Below, piece by piece: positions 16,719-25,465 of a stretch of 40,774 bases of DNA. Position 1 is the stretch's first letter. Each line of letters opens with the position of its first letter. The stretch is from NCBI GenBank assembly GCA_002427505.1, contig DIRJ01000047.1, positions 1 to 40,774 of the forward strand, written 5' to 3'. The translations under genes were made by a program, and so were the position numbers. The DNA comes from Mageeibacillus sp. UBA5439 (lineage in GTDB: Bacteria; Bacillota; Clostridia; Saccharofermentanales; DTU023). The notes beneath the pieces were generated by a model. That model did not search any database. It was not told where the DNA came from and was given only the letters and a program-made list of their open reading frames with translations.

Positions 16719-17120
16719 TTATGCGAACCGGACCTCTAGCTCAATTTCGCTGACATGACTGATGGTTGCGTAAACAGAGCAGTATTTCGCTGCCAGGCTC
16801 GTCGCACGTTTGAAACGTTCTCTTTGCTCTGCGGCAGAACCGGAGATCGTCATAGCTATTTTCACATACTCCAGAGTACTGGGAGTTTCCTCGCGCTTAA
16901 CTCCGTCAGCTGTCATTTCACAGCTATCAAATTCAAGTTTCATTTTTTTCACAATATCTAGAAACGTAGCATAAAGACAGGATAGCAGGGCTCCCAGAAG
17001 TAGGTTGTACGGCTTCAACTGACCTTTTTTTCCGCCTATAGATACTGTTCCGTTTTCAGCTGTCAGGACACCGTCAAACTCATTGCCGAATTCCAGTTTA
17101 ACGTGCTCTTTCTCTTTCAT
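16719..17120 (-). CDS. OsmC family protein
   Basis: A 133-residue OsmC/Ohr-type protein. The first Cys lies in the central helix (LLSCLYATFLDIV) and the second in AAKYCSVYATISHVSEIE, the two positions of the peroxidatic thiol pair. Family members reduce organic hydroperoxides or are relatives of unknown activity. TCTTTCTCTTTCAT at the start reflects a purine-rich Shine-Dalgarno region (GGAGAAG). It lies 12 bases after the HtrA protease gene, so the two are likely an operon; both would fit an envelope or oxidative stress response. Confidence 0.85.
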   Translation of the reverse strand: MKEKEHVKLEFGNEFDGVLTAENGTVSIGGKKGQLKPYNLLLGALLSCLYATFLDIVKKMKLEFDSCEMTADGVKREETPSTLEYVKIAMTISGSAAEQRERFKRATSLAAKYCSVYATISHVSEIELEVRFA

Positions 17121-17132
17121 CTTCTCCTCTTT

Positions 17133-18467
17133 CTAGCGTCCTTGCAGGATCAGAGTTGCCTCCATCTCCTTACCTTCTCTTTCAAATTTCACGGTCATGG
17201 AATCACCAACGTCAAGCGTATTCTTTATATCGTTCAACTCACCTGTATTTGCTACAGGCTGACCTTCGGCCTCAAAAATAACATCACCGGACTGTAGGCC
17301 TGCCAAAGCAGCAGCACTTCTATTTTCTACAGAAACAATCAGCACTCCCGGATAACGCAAATCATTCTCCTGCGCATCAAATTCTTCCAGTGCGATTACA
17401 TTAATGCCCAGCATCGGCCATTCGTGCTTGCCGGTCCTGATTAAACTTTCAATAATCGGTCTGGCTGCATTTGAAGGGATGGCGAAACTTATGCCCTGAA
17501 TGGTTGGTTGACCGGATCCGTCATCTAAAATCTTCAGCTGGTTGATCCCGATTACTTCACCGTAAGCGTTAAAGAGAGGACCTCCGGAATTTCCCGGATT
17601 CAAGGCGGCATCCGTTTGGATCAGCCGCAAGGGCGTGCTGGAAGTCAATTCACGTTTCACTGCAGAAATTATGCCCTGAGTAACCGTTCCGCGTAGTTGG
17701 CCCGTCGGGTTGCCTATGGCCACAGCCAGCTCACCCACCTGAACCAGGTCAGAATCTCCAAAAGATACCGTAGGGAAGGCCTCTCCATTTCCCTCTATTT
17801 TCAAAACAGCAATATCTGCATACTCATCACTGCCGACAACAGTAGCTTCATAGCGCGAGTTATTTTCCAGATAAACATAAACAGCAGTATGGTCTTCAAT
17901 GACGTGGGCATTGGTTACGACATAGCCATCTTCAGTAATGATAAAACCTGAACCTGAGACGGTACTCTGCTGCACGACGCCGAAGCCTCCCTGAGTCACA
18001 ATATTTGTGTAAATGGCCACGGTTGCAGGACTATTTTTCTCTGACAGCTCAGGAATAGTTAGGAGTTCCTTGCCCTCTTGCGGCAAAGGAGGAGCAAACT
18101 CTGCCAGTGAAAAATTAGGATTCACAGCATCATTTTCAGCTTGTGCAGGTTTTTCAGTTTCTAAAGGAGGCGAATCTTCGCTGTCAGTCCCGCCAGTAGG
18201 CTCTGTTTGTTGAATTGCCGGCGATGTCTGACTTGGATTGCCATCCCCGTTTGAGTTGCCGTCACGATAGCTGTTATTAACAAACCTATACAGGAGAAAG
18301 TTCAGACCTGTGAAAAGGATAGCAACTACTAAGACAGTAGCGATAATAGCAAAAACAGCGGGTCCACGTTTTTGGGGCGGTTGCTGATTGTAATAATTAC
18401 TGCTGTAAGGATCATAGGAGGATTTATTCGAAGATCCCGAATCATAGTTTGGTGTTTGATTGTTCAT
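17133..18467 (-). CDS. HtrA/DegP-like serine protease with PDZ domain
   Basis: A 444-residue membrane-tethered protease. A Gln/Tyr/Ser-rich cytoplasmic N-terminus precedes one membrane helix (about 33-56). A linker rich in Thr, Glu and Pro leads to the trypsin-like domain: His in VVTNAHVIEDH, Asp in EYADIAVLKIEG and Ser in LNPGNSGGPLFN. One PDZ domain closes the protein (LAGLQSGDVIFEAEGQPV). It acts on misfolded proteins outside the membrane. GGAGG precedes the ATG. It is followed at once by osmC. Confidence 0.95.
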   Translation of the reverse strand: MNNQTPNYDSGSSNKSSYDPYSSNYYNQQPPQKRGPAVFAIIATVLVVAILFTGLNFLLYRFVNNSYRDGNSNGDGNPSQTSPAIQQTEPTGGTDSEDSPPLETEKPAQAENDAVNPNFSLAEFAPPLPQEGKELLTIPELSEKNSPATVAIYTNIVTQGGFGVVQQSTVSGSGFIITEDGYVVTNAHVIEDHTAVYVYLENNSRYEATVVGSDEYADIAVLKIEGNGEAFPTVSFGDSDLVQVGELAVAIGNPTGQLRGTVTQGIISAVKRELTSSTPLRLIQTDAALNPGNSGGPLFNAYGEVIGINQLKILDDGSGQPTIQGISFAIPSNAARPIIESLIRTGKHEWPMLGINVIALEEFDAQENDLRYPGVLIVSVENRSAAALAGLQSGDVIFEAEGQPVANTGELNDIKNTLDVGDSMTVKFEREGKEMEATLILQGR

Positions 18468-18575
18468 TAAGCTCTTACCTCCGAGATAAAACTAATACTT
18501 ACTACTAACCAGAAATATTACATCACCATTGTGACAAAAGTTTGGATTATTTTCGGCAAAAATCCTATGGGAAAA

Positions 18576-19310
18576 TTACTGAGCGGGATCATCACTATCC
18601 CTGTCATTCTCCGGGGGCAGCTGCAAATTAATGCGGGTATGCGTGAGGCTATCCTGCTTTTCTGTTGGACTTTGGCGGATACCGGGAGTTCTCCTTTTCC
18701 GTTTTTTTCCGTCCATGATCGGTTGGAACACAAATTGCTTATAGCTGAAGTCCAGCAGATACTGTATTCCCTTCATCAGGCCCAGGGAAAGCAAGGGCAC
18801 AGCCAGAAGGAAAATAACGATGAGGAGCATCTCCAGTACAACCCACAGACCGCCGGCAACAATTCCCAAAATCATGCCGAACAGGCTGCCTGCAAACTCG
18901 AAAAATCCTATCGTTGCCGATACATGATTATCCATCCGCTCTAAAATAAGAACGGATGCATCGTCCATTTGCTCCGGTACCAGCGGCAGCAAGAAATGCA
19001 GCAGGAGATAAAGGAGAAGAAGATACTTGAAAATATAGAGTATTAGCAATAATGGTCTGATAGCCAGGGGCAGGCGGTAATAGAAGCTGGACAAGAGAGG
19101 GGTCAAAAGAACAAGAATAATCAGAATAATTAAGGATGCCGGATAGGCAACAAAAATGAAGGCTTCTGTCCAGTACGGGCGTACATATGACAAAACAAAA
19201 AACAAGAGCATTAGGAGCGACAGAATTATGTGAGAGCCCAAATGTCTTCTTCTTTTATATTCTGTATCACTCCAGATCGGACCTATTAGAGCACCTTCTA
19301 AATAATCCAT
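18576..19310 (-). CDS. Hypothetical polytopic membrane protein
   Basis: A 244-residue protein with five or six hydrophobic segments, very Leu-rich in the middle (LLLILYIFKYLLLLYLLLHFLL), and a hydrophilic C-terminus of about 45 residues that is basic, then rich in Asp, Pro and Gln. I chose the ATG at 19310 because the upstream ATG at 19349 would overlap the preceding gene by 35 bases. It begins 4 bases after that gene's stop codon, so the two are coupled. No family was recognised. Confidence 0.7.
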   Translation of the reverse strand: MDYLEGALIGPIWSDTEYKRRRHLGSHIILSLLMLLFFVLSYVRPYWTEAFIFVAYPASLIILIILVLLTPLLSSFYYRLPLAIRPLLLILYIFKYLLLLYLLLHFLLPLVPEQMDDASVLILERMDNHVSATIGFFEFAGSLFGMILGIVAGGLWVVLEMLLIVIFLLAVPLLSLGLMKGIQYLLDFSYKQFVFQPIMDGKKRKRRTPGIRQSPTEKQDSLTHTRINLQLPPENDRDSDDPAQ

Positions 19311-19314
19311 CTCA

Positions 19315-19725
19315 TCACCAGAACAAGGTAAGATCACTTGTCTCTTCAATCAGGGCCATGAATTTTCTCAAAAATTCATCACCGGGATCATTGCCTTCAT
19401 AGCTATTGACCCGGTCTTTTCCCCGGATAGTTATTTTCCAATAAAAAGGACAGGTCTCCGATACCTGATTCTCAACCTCATCTTGTCTGAGCATTGGTTG
19501 ATAAGGCACTCTTTTCAGGATTTCACGTGCCTTGGCAGTTTTTTCCTCATTAAGAGACCGCACATAATTTTTATTCCATTGATTGCTGTCCTGCCAATAG
19601 AAGATTCGCTGATCCAGATTGATAAAAGCATGAACAAAACCATGCCGAAAAATTGAGTACTTGCACTCAATAATCTCGGGATCCTGAATAATATGTGATG
19701 CGTTTGTCTTACTTTCTTCGCTCAT
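19315..19725 (-). CDS. Hypothetical protein, 136 aa
   Basis: An apparently soluble protein without a signal peptide, rich in aromatic residues (HGFVHAFINLDQRIFYWQDSNQ, CPFYWKITIRGKD). The pattern of alternating strands resembles a small alpha/beta sandwich but I do not recognise a family. An extended -10 promoter is seen about 85 bases upstream. The next gene begins 4 bases after its stop codon, so this protein and that membrane protein probably work together. Confidence 0.65.
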   Translation of the reverse strand: MSEESKTNASHIIQDPEIIECKYSIFRHGFVHAFINLDQRIFYWQDSNQWNKNYVRSLNEEKTAKAREILKRVPYQPMLRQDEVENQVSETCPFYWKITIRGKDRVNSYEGNDPGDEFLRKFMALIEETSDLTLFW

Positions 19726-19809
19726 ACTGTTCAGCCCTCAGTTCATAACTCAAATTAGCCAGCTTAGTTCATATGACAGAATCCCAAGCTGCTTTAGAAA
19801 ATTAGAATT

Positions 19810-19818
19810 ATTATAGCA
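19810..19818 (-). promoter_or_regulatory. Extended -10 promoter for the 136-aa protein gene
   Basis: Minus-strand bases read TGCTATAAT, a perfect extended -10. It lies between the whiA stop and the start of the 136-aa protein gene, so this pair has its own promoter. Confidence 0.5.
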
Positions 19819-19835
19819 CGTCAGGATATCCGGTG

Positions 19836-20726
19836 TTACTCTTGCGATTCAATTATTTTATCAGCTAAGGCACGCAAACGTCTCATACGGTGACTTACGC
19901 CCGACTTGCCAATTGGCGGTGTCATTAATTCGCCTAAGTCGGCCAAACTGAGCTCAGGATTCTCCAGGCGGAGTCGTGCTGTCTCCGCCAGTTGCCTGGG
20001 TATGGATTCCAGTCCAAGACTCTGCTCAATAATATCTATACTCTCCATTTGCCGACCGACCGCCCTGGTCATCCGTTCAATATTGGCTTCATCAAAATTC
20101 ACTTGCCTCTGAACTGTTCCCAGCAACTCTATTTCCGAACGAACTTCCTCAAAACGCAGCAATGACAAATGTGCTCCTGACAAACGCAGGAAATCAGCAA
20201 TATCATCGCCGCTGGAAAGATAGACGCCTTTGCGCTTATTACTGACTGTCTGCCGGAAGGGAAGTTCCATCGCCAGCAGGATGTCGCAGAGCTCTTCATT
20301 CCGCGCTGCTGCTAGAGGACTGATCTCCAGATGATAAATCCGTTTTGACGGATCCGACATAAAGCCTGCCGCCAGAAACAGCGGAGCTAATATATTGCAC
20401 CAGTACGCCGGAGGCCGGGTTTTTACAAAAGCATAAAAATCATAGTTGATTACTTCCCACTCGCGTCCGTTGAGATCCAGCTCTATTTGCTGGTCCCGCT
20501 TACCCTTGCTGACAATCATGGCTTGTCCTGACAGCTGCCTGACCAGGTCTGAAATTAAGTCAGCCGTTGCCATACGCGATACCCGCAGAACAAAGGGCTG
20601 TCCGGCCTGGGGCTTCAGCGAGACCAGGGAAAAAGACGACAATGCTGCCAGGGCAGTGTCTTCACTCCACGCTTTACCAGTCAGTTTAGCTAACAGTTCA
20701 TCTCTTACTTTGCTTGAAAAACTCAT
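19836..20726 (-). CDS. whiA: DNA-binding protein WhiA
   Basis: A 296-residue regulator made of an N-terminal LAGLIDADG-like domain and a C-terminal helix-turn-helix. The C-terminal signature SLADLGELMTPPIGKSGVSHRMRRL is diagnostic. In Firmicutes WhiA affects cell division and chromosome segregation. The ATG at 20726 starts MSFSSKVRDEL, the usual N-terminus, with AGGA upstream; the longer frame to 20753 is less likely. It follows rapZ by 26 bases; yvcK, which usually lies between, is missing. Confidence 0.96.
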   Translation of the reverse strand: MSFSSKVRDELLAKLTGKAWSEDTALAALSSFSLVSLKPQAGQPFVLRVSRMATADLISDLVRQLSGQAMIVSKGKRDQQIELDLNGREWEVINYDFYAFVKTRPPAYWCNILAPLFLAAGFMSDPSKRIYHLEISPLAAARNEELCDILLAMELPFRQTVSNKRKGVYLSSGDDIADFLRLSGAHLSLLRFEEVRSEIELLGTVQRQVNFDEANIERMTRAVGRQMESIDIIEQSLGLESIPRQLAETARLRLENPELSLADLGELMTPPIGKSGVSHRMRRLRALADKIIESQE

Positions 20727-20752
20727 AATTTCATCCTGAGGATTACACGTCA

Positions 20753-21658
20753 TTACAACATTAGCGAGCTACCGCTATCTTTTAGGTCACGCTCAATATC
20801 CCGGTGATCGATAACAACACGACTCAGATCACCGGACAAGATACCTGCCAGACGCTCTGCCAGATGCACACTCCTATGTCGGCCGCCGGTACAGCCTACC
20901 CCGATGTGCAAACGTGCTTTTCCTTCTCTGATATATAAAGGCAGGGCAAATTCATAAAATTTTTTCTGCAAGTTGAGGAATTCTTCTGTCTCGGGCATAT
21001 GATCAATATAGTCCTTAACTGGCTGATCCAGGCCTGATAAATATCTCAATTCATCAATATAGAAAGGATTCGGCAGAAAGCGAACGTCCACTACGTTGTC
21101 ACAGTCGGCAGGAATACCGTATTTGAATCCGAATGACTGCAGAAATATTGTTATACGGGCAGCCGTATCTGTTTTATCCATGAAGATCCGGAAAAGTGAT
21201 TCCCGCAGTTCGGCCAGACTAAGTACAGAAGTGTCGATTATTTCCGTGGCCAGTTTCCGAACCGGCACCATTAATTTTTGCTCCAGACGGATAGCTTCAA
21301 CCAGACTTCTGCCGGCAGACAAGGGATGATCCCGCCGGCTTTGCTTATAGCGGCTGATCAGGCTTTTCTCCGATGCCTCAAGATACAGTACATTTACATC
21401 CAGATCTTTCTGTTTCATGTCTTCCAGTGCAGGAACGAGTTTTTCAATCAGGTGCGGATTGCGCATGTCCATCACCAGTACAAGTTTAGCGCTGCCGGTA
21501 GTATCATCCATCTGTTCGCGGTCAGCTAAAACATTAAAAATATCCGTGCTTAATTGTGGCGGCAGATTGTCTATGACGAAATAGCCCATATCTTCGAAAT
21601 AGTGAGCAGCTGAGCTTTTGCCACTGCCGGATAAGCCTGTAATAATTACAATTTCCAT
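20753..21658 (-). CDS. rapZ: RNase adapter / nucleotide-binding protein RapZ
   Basis: A 301-residue member of the RapZ/YvcJ family. The N-terminus has a P-loop GLSGSGKSSA (8-17) and the motif YFVIDNLPP. The C-terminal domain has the signature GCTGGRHRSVHLAERL. In E. coli RapZ guides RNase E to the sRNA GlmZ; in Firmicutes the homologue YvcJ hydrolyses GTP and its target is less clear. AAGGA precedes the ATG. The order hprK-murB-rapZ-whiA suggests an operon linking carbon signalling and wall synthesis. Confidence 0.97.
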   Translation of the reverse strand: MEIVIITGLSGSGKSSAAHYFEDMGYFVIDNLPPQLSTDIFNVLADREQMDDTTGSAKLVLVMDMRNPHLIEKLVPALEDMKQKDLDVNVLYLEASEKSLISRYKQSRRDHPLSAGRSLVEAIRLEQKLMVPVRKLATEIIDTSVLSLAELRESLFRIFMDKTDTAARITIFLQSFGFKYGIPADCDNVVDVRFLPNPFYIDELRYLSGLDQPVKDYIDHMPETEEFLNLQKKFYEFALPLYIREGKARLHIGVGCTGGRHRSVHLAERLAGILSGDLSRVVIDHRDIERDLKDSGSSLML

Positions 21659-21693
21659 TTTGTCCTTACCTGATCTAATCTCTTCCTCTTTGC

Positions 21694-22641
21694 TTAATCC
21701 GAGTCTCTTTCAGGCAGTTCTTCCTGCCAGTCGCCAATGAACTTAACCTCAGGATAGAGCATTACATTAAAGCTTTCGTAAACTTTATTCTGCACAATAC
21801 GAAAAACTTCCAGCACTTCAGATGCAGTAGCTTTGCCGTCCTGTATGATAAAACCCGCATGTTTGCCGGAGACTCCGGCATGACCATGCCAAAAGCCCTT
21901 GAGACCGGAATCTGAGATCAGCTTGCCGGCGAAGTGACCGGGAGGACGTTTGAAGGCACTGCCGCCTGATGGAAAATTGAGTGGCTGAGACTTATAACGG
22001 CGCAGGGCTATGTCGGCCATTTCATCATAGATATCCTTAGCCGGAGCCGGTTGAAGTTTAAAAGTCGTATTAATCACAAAGTTATCTTTATGATCATTGA
22101 AAAAGCTGCCCCGATAGGTGAAATTATGTTCAGCTGCTTCCAGTGTTCGGACTTCTCCCCCGGCATCCAGATATTGACTGCGCAGAACAACATCTGCCAT
22201 CTTTCCTGTATAAGCTCCTGCATTCATTACTACAGCACCGCCAACTGAGCCCGGAATACCGCTGGAAAAAGCCAGACCAGCTAAGCCTGCTGCCGCTCCT
22301 TTCGCGGCAATATCTGAAAGTCCGGCCCCGGCCGAAGCAGTCAGTTCATTATCTAAAATATGTATCCCGGCCATATCAGGAGAAAGCTGGCAGACAATAC
22401 CGCGGATTCCAAGGTCAGAAATCAAAACATTACTCGCACGACCCAGAACAGTCAGCATCCAGTTTTCCTGACGAATCAACTGAATTGCAGCTACAAAAGC
22501 TGCTTCAGTCTGCGGTCTAAGATATATATCTGCAGGTCCGCCCACTTTAAAATTGCTGAAAGGAGCCAGGGGCATATCTTCAGCCAGCATTAGATCTTTA
22601 ATCTTGTTGAGCTTGTGCAAAGCTCCTTTTTTATCAAACAT
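21694..22641 (-). CDS. murB: UDP-N-acetylenolpyruvoylglucosamine reductase
   Basis: A 315-residue FAD enzyme that reduces UDP-GlcNAc-enolpyruvate to UDP-MurNAc, the second committed step of peptidoglycan precursor synthesis. FAD-binding motifs GRASNVLISD and SGIPGSVGGAVVMNAGAY are clear. The catalytic Ser is in SGGSAFKRP and the Glu in LYPEVKFIG, which makes it a short type II enzyme. It lies 18 bases after hprK and 35 bases before rapZ. The Shine-Dalgarno is weak. Confidence 0.97.
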   Translation of the reverse strand: MFDKKGALHKLNKIKDLMLAEDMPLAPFSNFKVGGPADIYLRPQTEAAFVAAIQLIRQENWMLTVLGRASNVLISDLGIRGIVCQLSPDMAGIHILDNELTASAGAGLSDIAAKGAAAGLAGLAFSSGIPGSVGGAVVMNAGAYTGKMADVVLRSQYLDAGGEVRTLEAAEHNFTYRGSFFNDHKDNFVINTTFKLQPAPAKDIYDEMADIALRRYKSQPLNFPSGGSAFKRPPGHFAGKLISDSGLKGFWHGHAGVSGKHAGFIIQDGKATASEVLEVFRIVQNKVYESFNVMLYPEVKFIGDWQEELPERDSD

Positions 22642-22659
22642 CGTTAACTGCTCATTCCT

Positions 22660-23616
22660 TTAATCCGGATCCCCTGCTCTTCTCTTTTCCTGTTTGCCGG
22701 AATTAAAGACCCGAGCTGTTAAGGCATCCGTCGCATTATAGCCCATCATCTTTTGACGGTGATTAATTGCGGCCACCTCTACTATAATCGCTAAGTTACG
22801 GCCGGGTCGAATTGGAATAGTAAGAGAAGGTATGTCGATACCCAGAAGTGAAGTAGTCTCGTCTTCATTACCCAGACGGCTGTAAAATTTACCTTCCTGC
22901 CATAATTCAAGATTAATAATTACATTGATATTTTCCTGCTGTTTGACAGAAGAGACACCGTAGAGTTCTTTTACATCGACAATGCCAAGCCCCCTGATTT
23001 CCAGCAGATGTCTGATTATTTCCGGTGCGCGTCCCACCAAAGTCGTATCTGAAACCCGGCGCACTTCCACCAGGTCATCAGCAATCAGACGATGCCCTCT
23101 TTTAACTAATTCCAATGCTGTTTCCGATTTGCCGACTCCGCTGTCACCGGTGATGAGAACTCCTTCGCCAAAGACTTCTACCAGAACGCCATGAATCGAG
23201 GTACGGGGTGCAAGCTCTACATTGAGATACTTAACCAGCGATGCGTAAAAAGTAGATGTTGTATCGTTTGTCTGGATTAAAGGCACATCATATTTCTCAG
23301 AGGTGTATAGCATGGCATGGGACGCTTCGTGATGGCGGCTTAAGATGAGACAGGGAATTCCGGTTGCCATGAGATGGCTAAGCCGGTCAATCTGCTCTTC
23401 TTCCGGCAAGGAATTCAAGTAGGAGACTTCCATATTCCCGATTATCTGTATGCGGTCCGGTCCAAAATGCTTGAAATATCCTGATAGCTGTAAGCCGGGA
23501 CGCGTCACATCCGCGACCGAGATCATAATTTCATCCATTTTTTTATTGGAAGCTATTACTTTCATATCGAAATCATCGATGATGTCCTGTAGTGATACCA
23601 TACCTGTATTTTGCAA
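22660..23616 (-). CDS. hprK: HPr kinase/phosphorylase
   Basis: A 318-residue bifunctional enzyme that phosphorylates HPr at Ser46 and reverses it, controlling carbon catabolite repression in Firmicutes. The P-loop GDSGVGKSETA and the HprK signature EIRGLGIVDVKELYGV are present. The TTG at 23616 is supported by AAGGAG 9 bases upstream; an ATG at 23601 lacks a usable site. It is followed by murB and preceded by the VWA protein gene on the same strand. Confidence 0.96.
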   Translation of the reverse strand: MQNTGMVSLQDIIDDFDMKVIASNKKMDEIMISVADVTRPGLQLSGYFKHFGPDRIQIIGNMEVSYLNSLPEEEQIDRLSHLMATGIPCLILSRHHEASHAMLYTSEKYDVPLIQTNDTTSTFYASLVKYLNVELAPRTSIHGVLVEVFGEGVLITGDSGVGKSETALELVKRGHRLIADDLVEVRRVSDTTLVGRAPEIIRHLLEIRGLGIVDVKELYGVSSVKQQENINVIINLELWQEGKFYSRLGNEDETTSLLGIDIPSLTIPIRPGRNLAIIVEVAAINHRQKMMGYNATDALTARVFNSGKQEKRRAGDPD

Positions 23617-23647
23617 GTCGCTAGGCTCCTTTATATCTAAATTTTCC

Positions 23648-25282
23648 TTAGTCCTTTTTTACAGGGACCGGAGTACTATAGAGAGAATCGGCAAAGAACT
23701 TATACTCTTCCGCGGTAGCTTCTTCTTCAAAAGTAAATTCCAAACGTACGTAATGCTGGGTGTCGGGAGCTGTTTCAAAAGTGGATGTGTATGTAAGAAA
23801 GGTATCTTTCTCATCCCGGTCAAGAGCTAATAAGAGTGCAGCTGCCAGCTGTCCCTGCCACTTATCAGAAACTGCATCAATACTAAAGAGGTCACCTCGG
23901 GTCTTATAAGCAAATTCTCTCAGTGTGTTTTCGCTGTGTCTGTCTGACATTTCTGCTATTGCGTCACTCTCCTTTTCTCTGAGATATATTATGTATACAG
24001 GAATTCGCTCCGCAGCAGCCAGCTTCAAAACTTCTTCCAGAGATCTGTCATTATTTTTATACCTGCCATCAGTAACAATGACAACCGTTCCCTGGCCTGA
24101 TTTAGCTGTCAGCTCTATAGCTTCATATATAGCATCGTGCAAAAGCAGCCGGCTCCCGTTTGCCTGTCCGGCATTACTGATAGCTTCTCGGGCAGAAAAG
24201 TAATAGGGTGTCATTTCAGACTGAAGCAGGACCTGTGAACCATAGCTTAGGAGGGAAAGCTGGTCCCAGCAGCTCGACGAATCGGTTTTGGACTCTGTTT
24301 TTTCGGACTCGGAATCTGTCTTTTCTTCAGTAGTATCTTTATCCGGCAAATCATGATTGAGTTTCATTGCATCTAAAAAATCGAAGAGCGGAGCCTTGAT
24401 GGATCCGCCTGTTCCAAAGCTTTGACCGAAATTGACCACCAAAGAGATATTAGAGTTTTCTTTTTTGTAAAGGCTGACCTGTTCCTGCCAGTCGTCAACA
24501 TTGTTTAAGCGTTCAAAAATCCGTAAATTAAGCTGGCTGAATTCAAACAAAGCTTCACCTTCGTCATTTTTATCTATATCTACACCATAATAGAGCCTAA
24601 TTAAGGGATGGTTAGCAGGATCCGGAAAGATATCAAGATGGACTGCTGCTGCTGGCTCAGTTTTCGAACTAAGCTCAGACGACTGATAAGAAGTCTCGGC
24701 AGAACTGTCCTTCCTTGTTTCCATGCTGCCACTGGCGTCACTAAAAACGGTTTCCGTTTCCAAATCAGTGTTGACAACAACACGTATTGAGTATGATGTG
24801 GTTGACCCGGTGAGAGTAGCACTGGTGGCAGCCCCTGCTGTTTTGCCGGATTGTGTTGCGGGCGATACTTCTGTTCTGTCTGTTGCTTCATTTAAACTAC
24901 TGTCCGATGAGCTTCTGGGGCGAATAGTAAAAGCTGGTGTTGGCTCCGTTTTGAAACTCGGCAGGAGCAGAGGCGCCTCGCGCTCGGACTCCTCATGGAA
25001 GATGCCGGAAGAGTTCTTTTTATCTTTTGTTAATCTGCGGTAAATCATGAAGGCAAAAAACAGAAGTAAGAGCACTATAATTACAGAGATGATGATAGCT
25101 GTTTTATTTCCTGCAGCGGGTGCTCCCTCTGCATAAGCATCATTATCAAACTCGTTAGCTGCGGCTCCCGGATCAGTTGCAAGCCCAGATGAGTCCTCAA
25201 ACTGCTTAGCGCAGAAGCGACATGAAGTATTGCCGGTTTCGTTTTCTTGTCCGCAATCAGGGCATCTCATAAGCTTAAACAT
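23648..25282 (-). CDS. Zinc-ribbon membrane protein with divergent VWA domain
   Basis: A 544-residue protein with four parts: a zinc ribbon (C7xxC10 and C21xxC24), a single membrane helix at 61-80, a Ser/Thr/Glu-rich linker of about 150 residues that is probably extracellular, and a VWA-like domain from about 270. The normal MIDAS (DxSxS) is replaced by VVNFGQSFG, so metal binding is doubtful. The later strands QGTVVIVTDGRY and IPVYIIYLRE are typical of VWA folds. It lies 31 bases before hprK. Its role is unknown; an adhesive or sensor function would be a guess. Confidence 0.75.
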   Translation of the reverse strand: MFKLMRCPDCGQENETGNTSCRFCAKQFEDSSGLATDPGAAANEFDNDAYAEGAPAAGNKTAIIISVIIVLLLLFFAFMIYRRLTKDKKNSSGIFHEESEREAPLLLPSFKTEPTPAFTIRPRSSSDSSLNEATDRTEVSPATQSGKTAGAATSATLTGSTTSYSIRVVVNTDLETETVFSDASGSMETRKDSSAETSYQSSELSSKTEPAAAVHLDIFPDPANHPLIRLYYGVDIDKNDEGEALFEFSQLNLRIFERLNNVDDWQEQVSLYKKENSNISLVVNFGQSFGTGGSIKAPLFDFLDAMKLNHDLPDKDTTEEKTDSESEKTESKTDSSSCWDQLSLLSYGSQVLLQSEMTPYYFSAREAISNAGQANGSRLLLHDAIYEAIELTAKSGQGTVVIVTDGRYKNNDRSLEEVLKLAAAERIPVYIIYLREKESDAIAEMSDRHSENTLREFAYKTRGDLFSIDAVSDKWQGQLAAALLLALDRDEKDTFLTYTSTFETAPDTQHYVRLEFTFEEEATAEEYKFFADSLYSTPVPVKKD

Positions 25283-25318
25283 GCACTTTCTGTGTAAAAC
25301 TACTTGCTTTAAAATGTA

Positions 25319-25327
25319 ATTATAACA
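25319..25327 (-). promoter_or_regulatory. Extended -10 promoter for VWA-hprK-murB-rapZ-whiA
   Basis: Minus-strand bases read TGTTATAAT, a perfect extended -10, 37 bases upstream of the VWA gene. It is divergent from the pyk promoter. Confidence 0.5.
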
Positions 25328-25433
25328 TTATCACTGATCAACTGACTATCCGGTCATATTTGTCGTCAGGCGCCACAGCTTTATCTTCTCAAACTTTGAC
25401 CGGAGGACCGGCTGTATTTTCTTCGGATTATTC

Positions 25434-25442
25434 TGCTATACT
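25434..25442 (+). promoter_or_regulatory. Extended -10 promoter for pyk
   Basis: TGCTATACT is an extended -10 element 23 bases before the pyk start codon. The transcript would have a short leader of about 17 bases carrying the GAGGAG Shine-Dalgarno. Confidence 0.5.
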
Positions 25443-25465
25443 CAAAAAATAGAAGAGGAGACATT

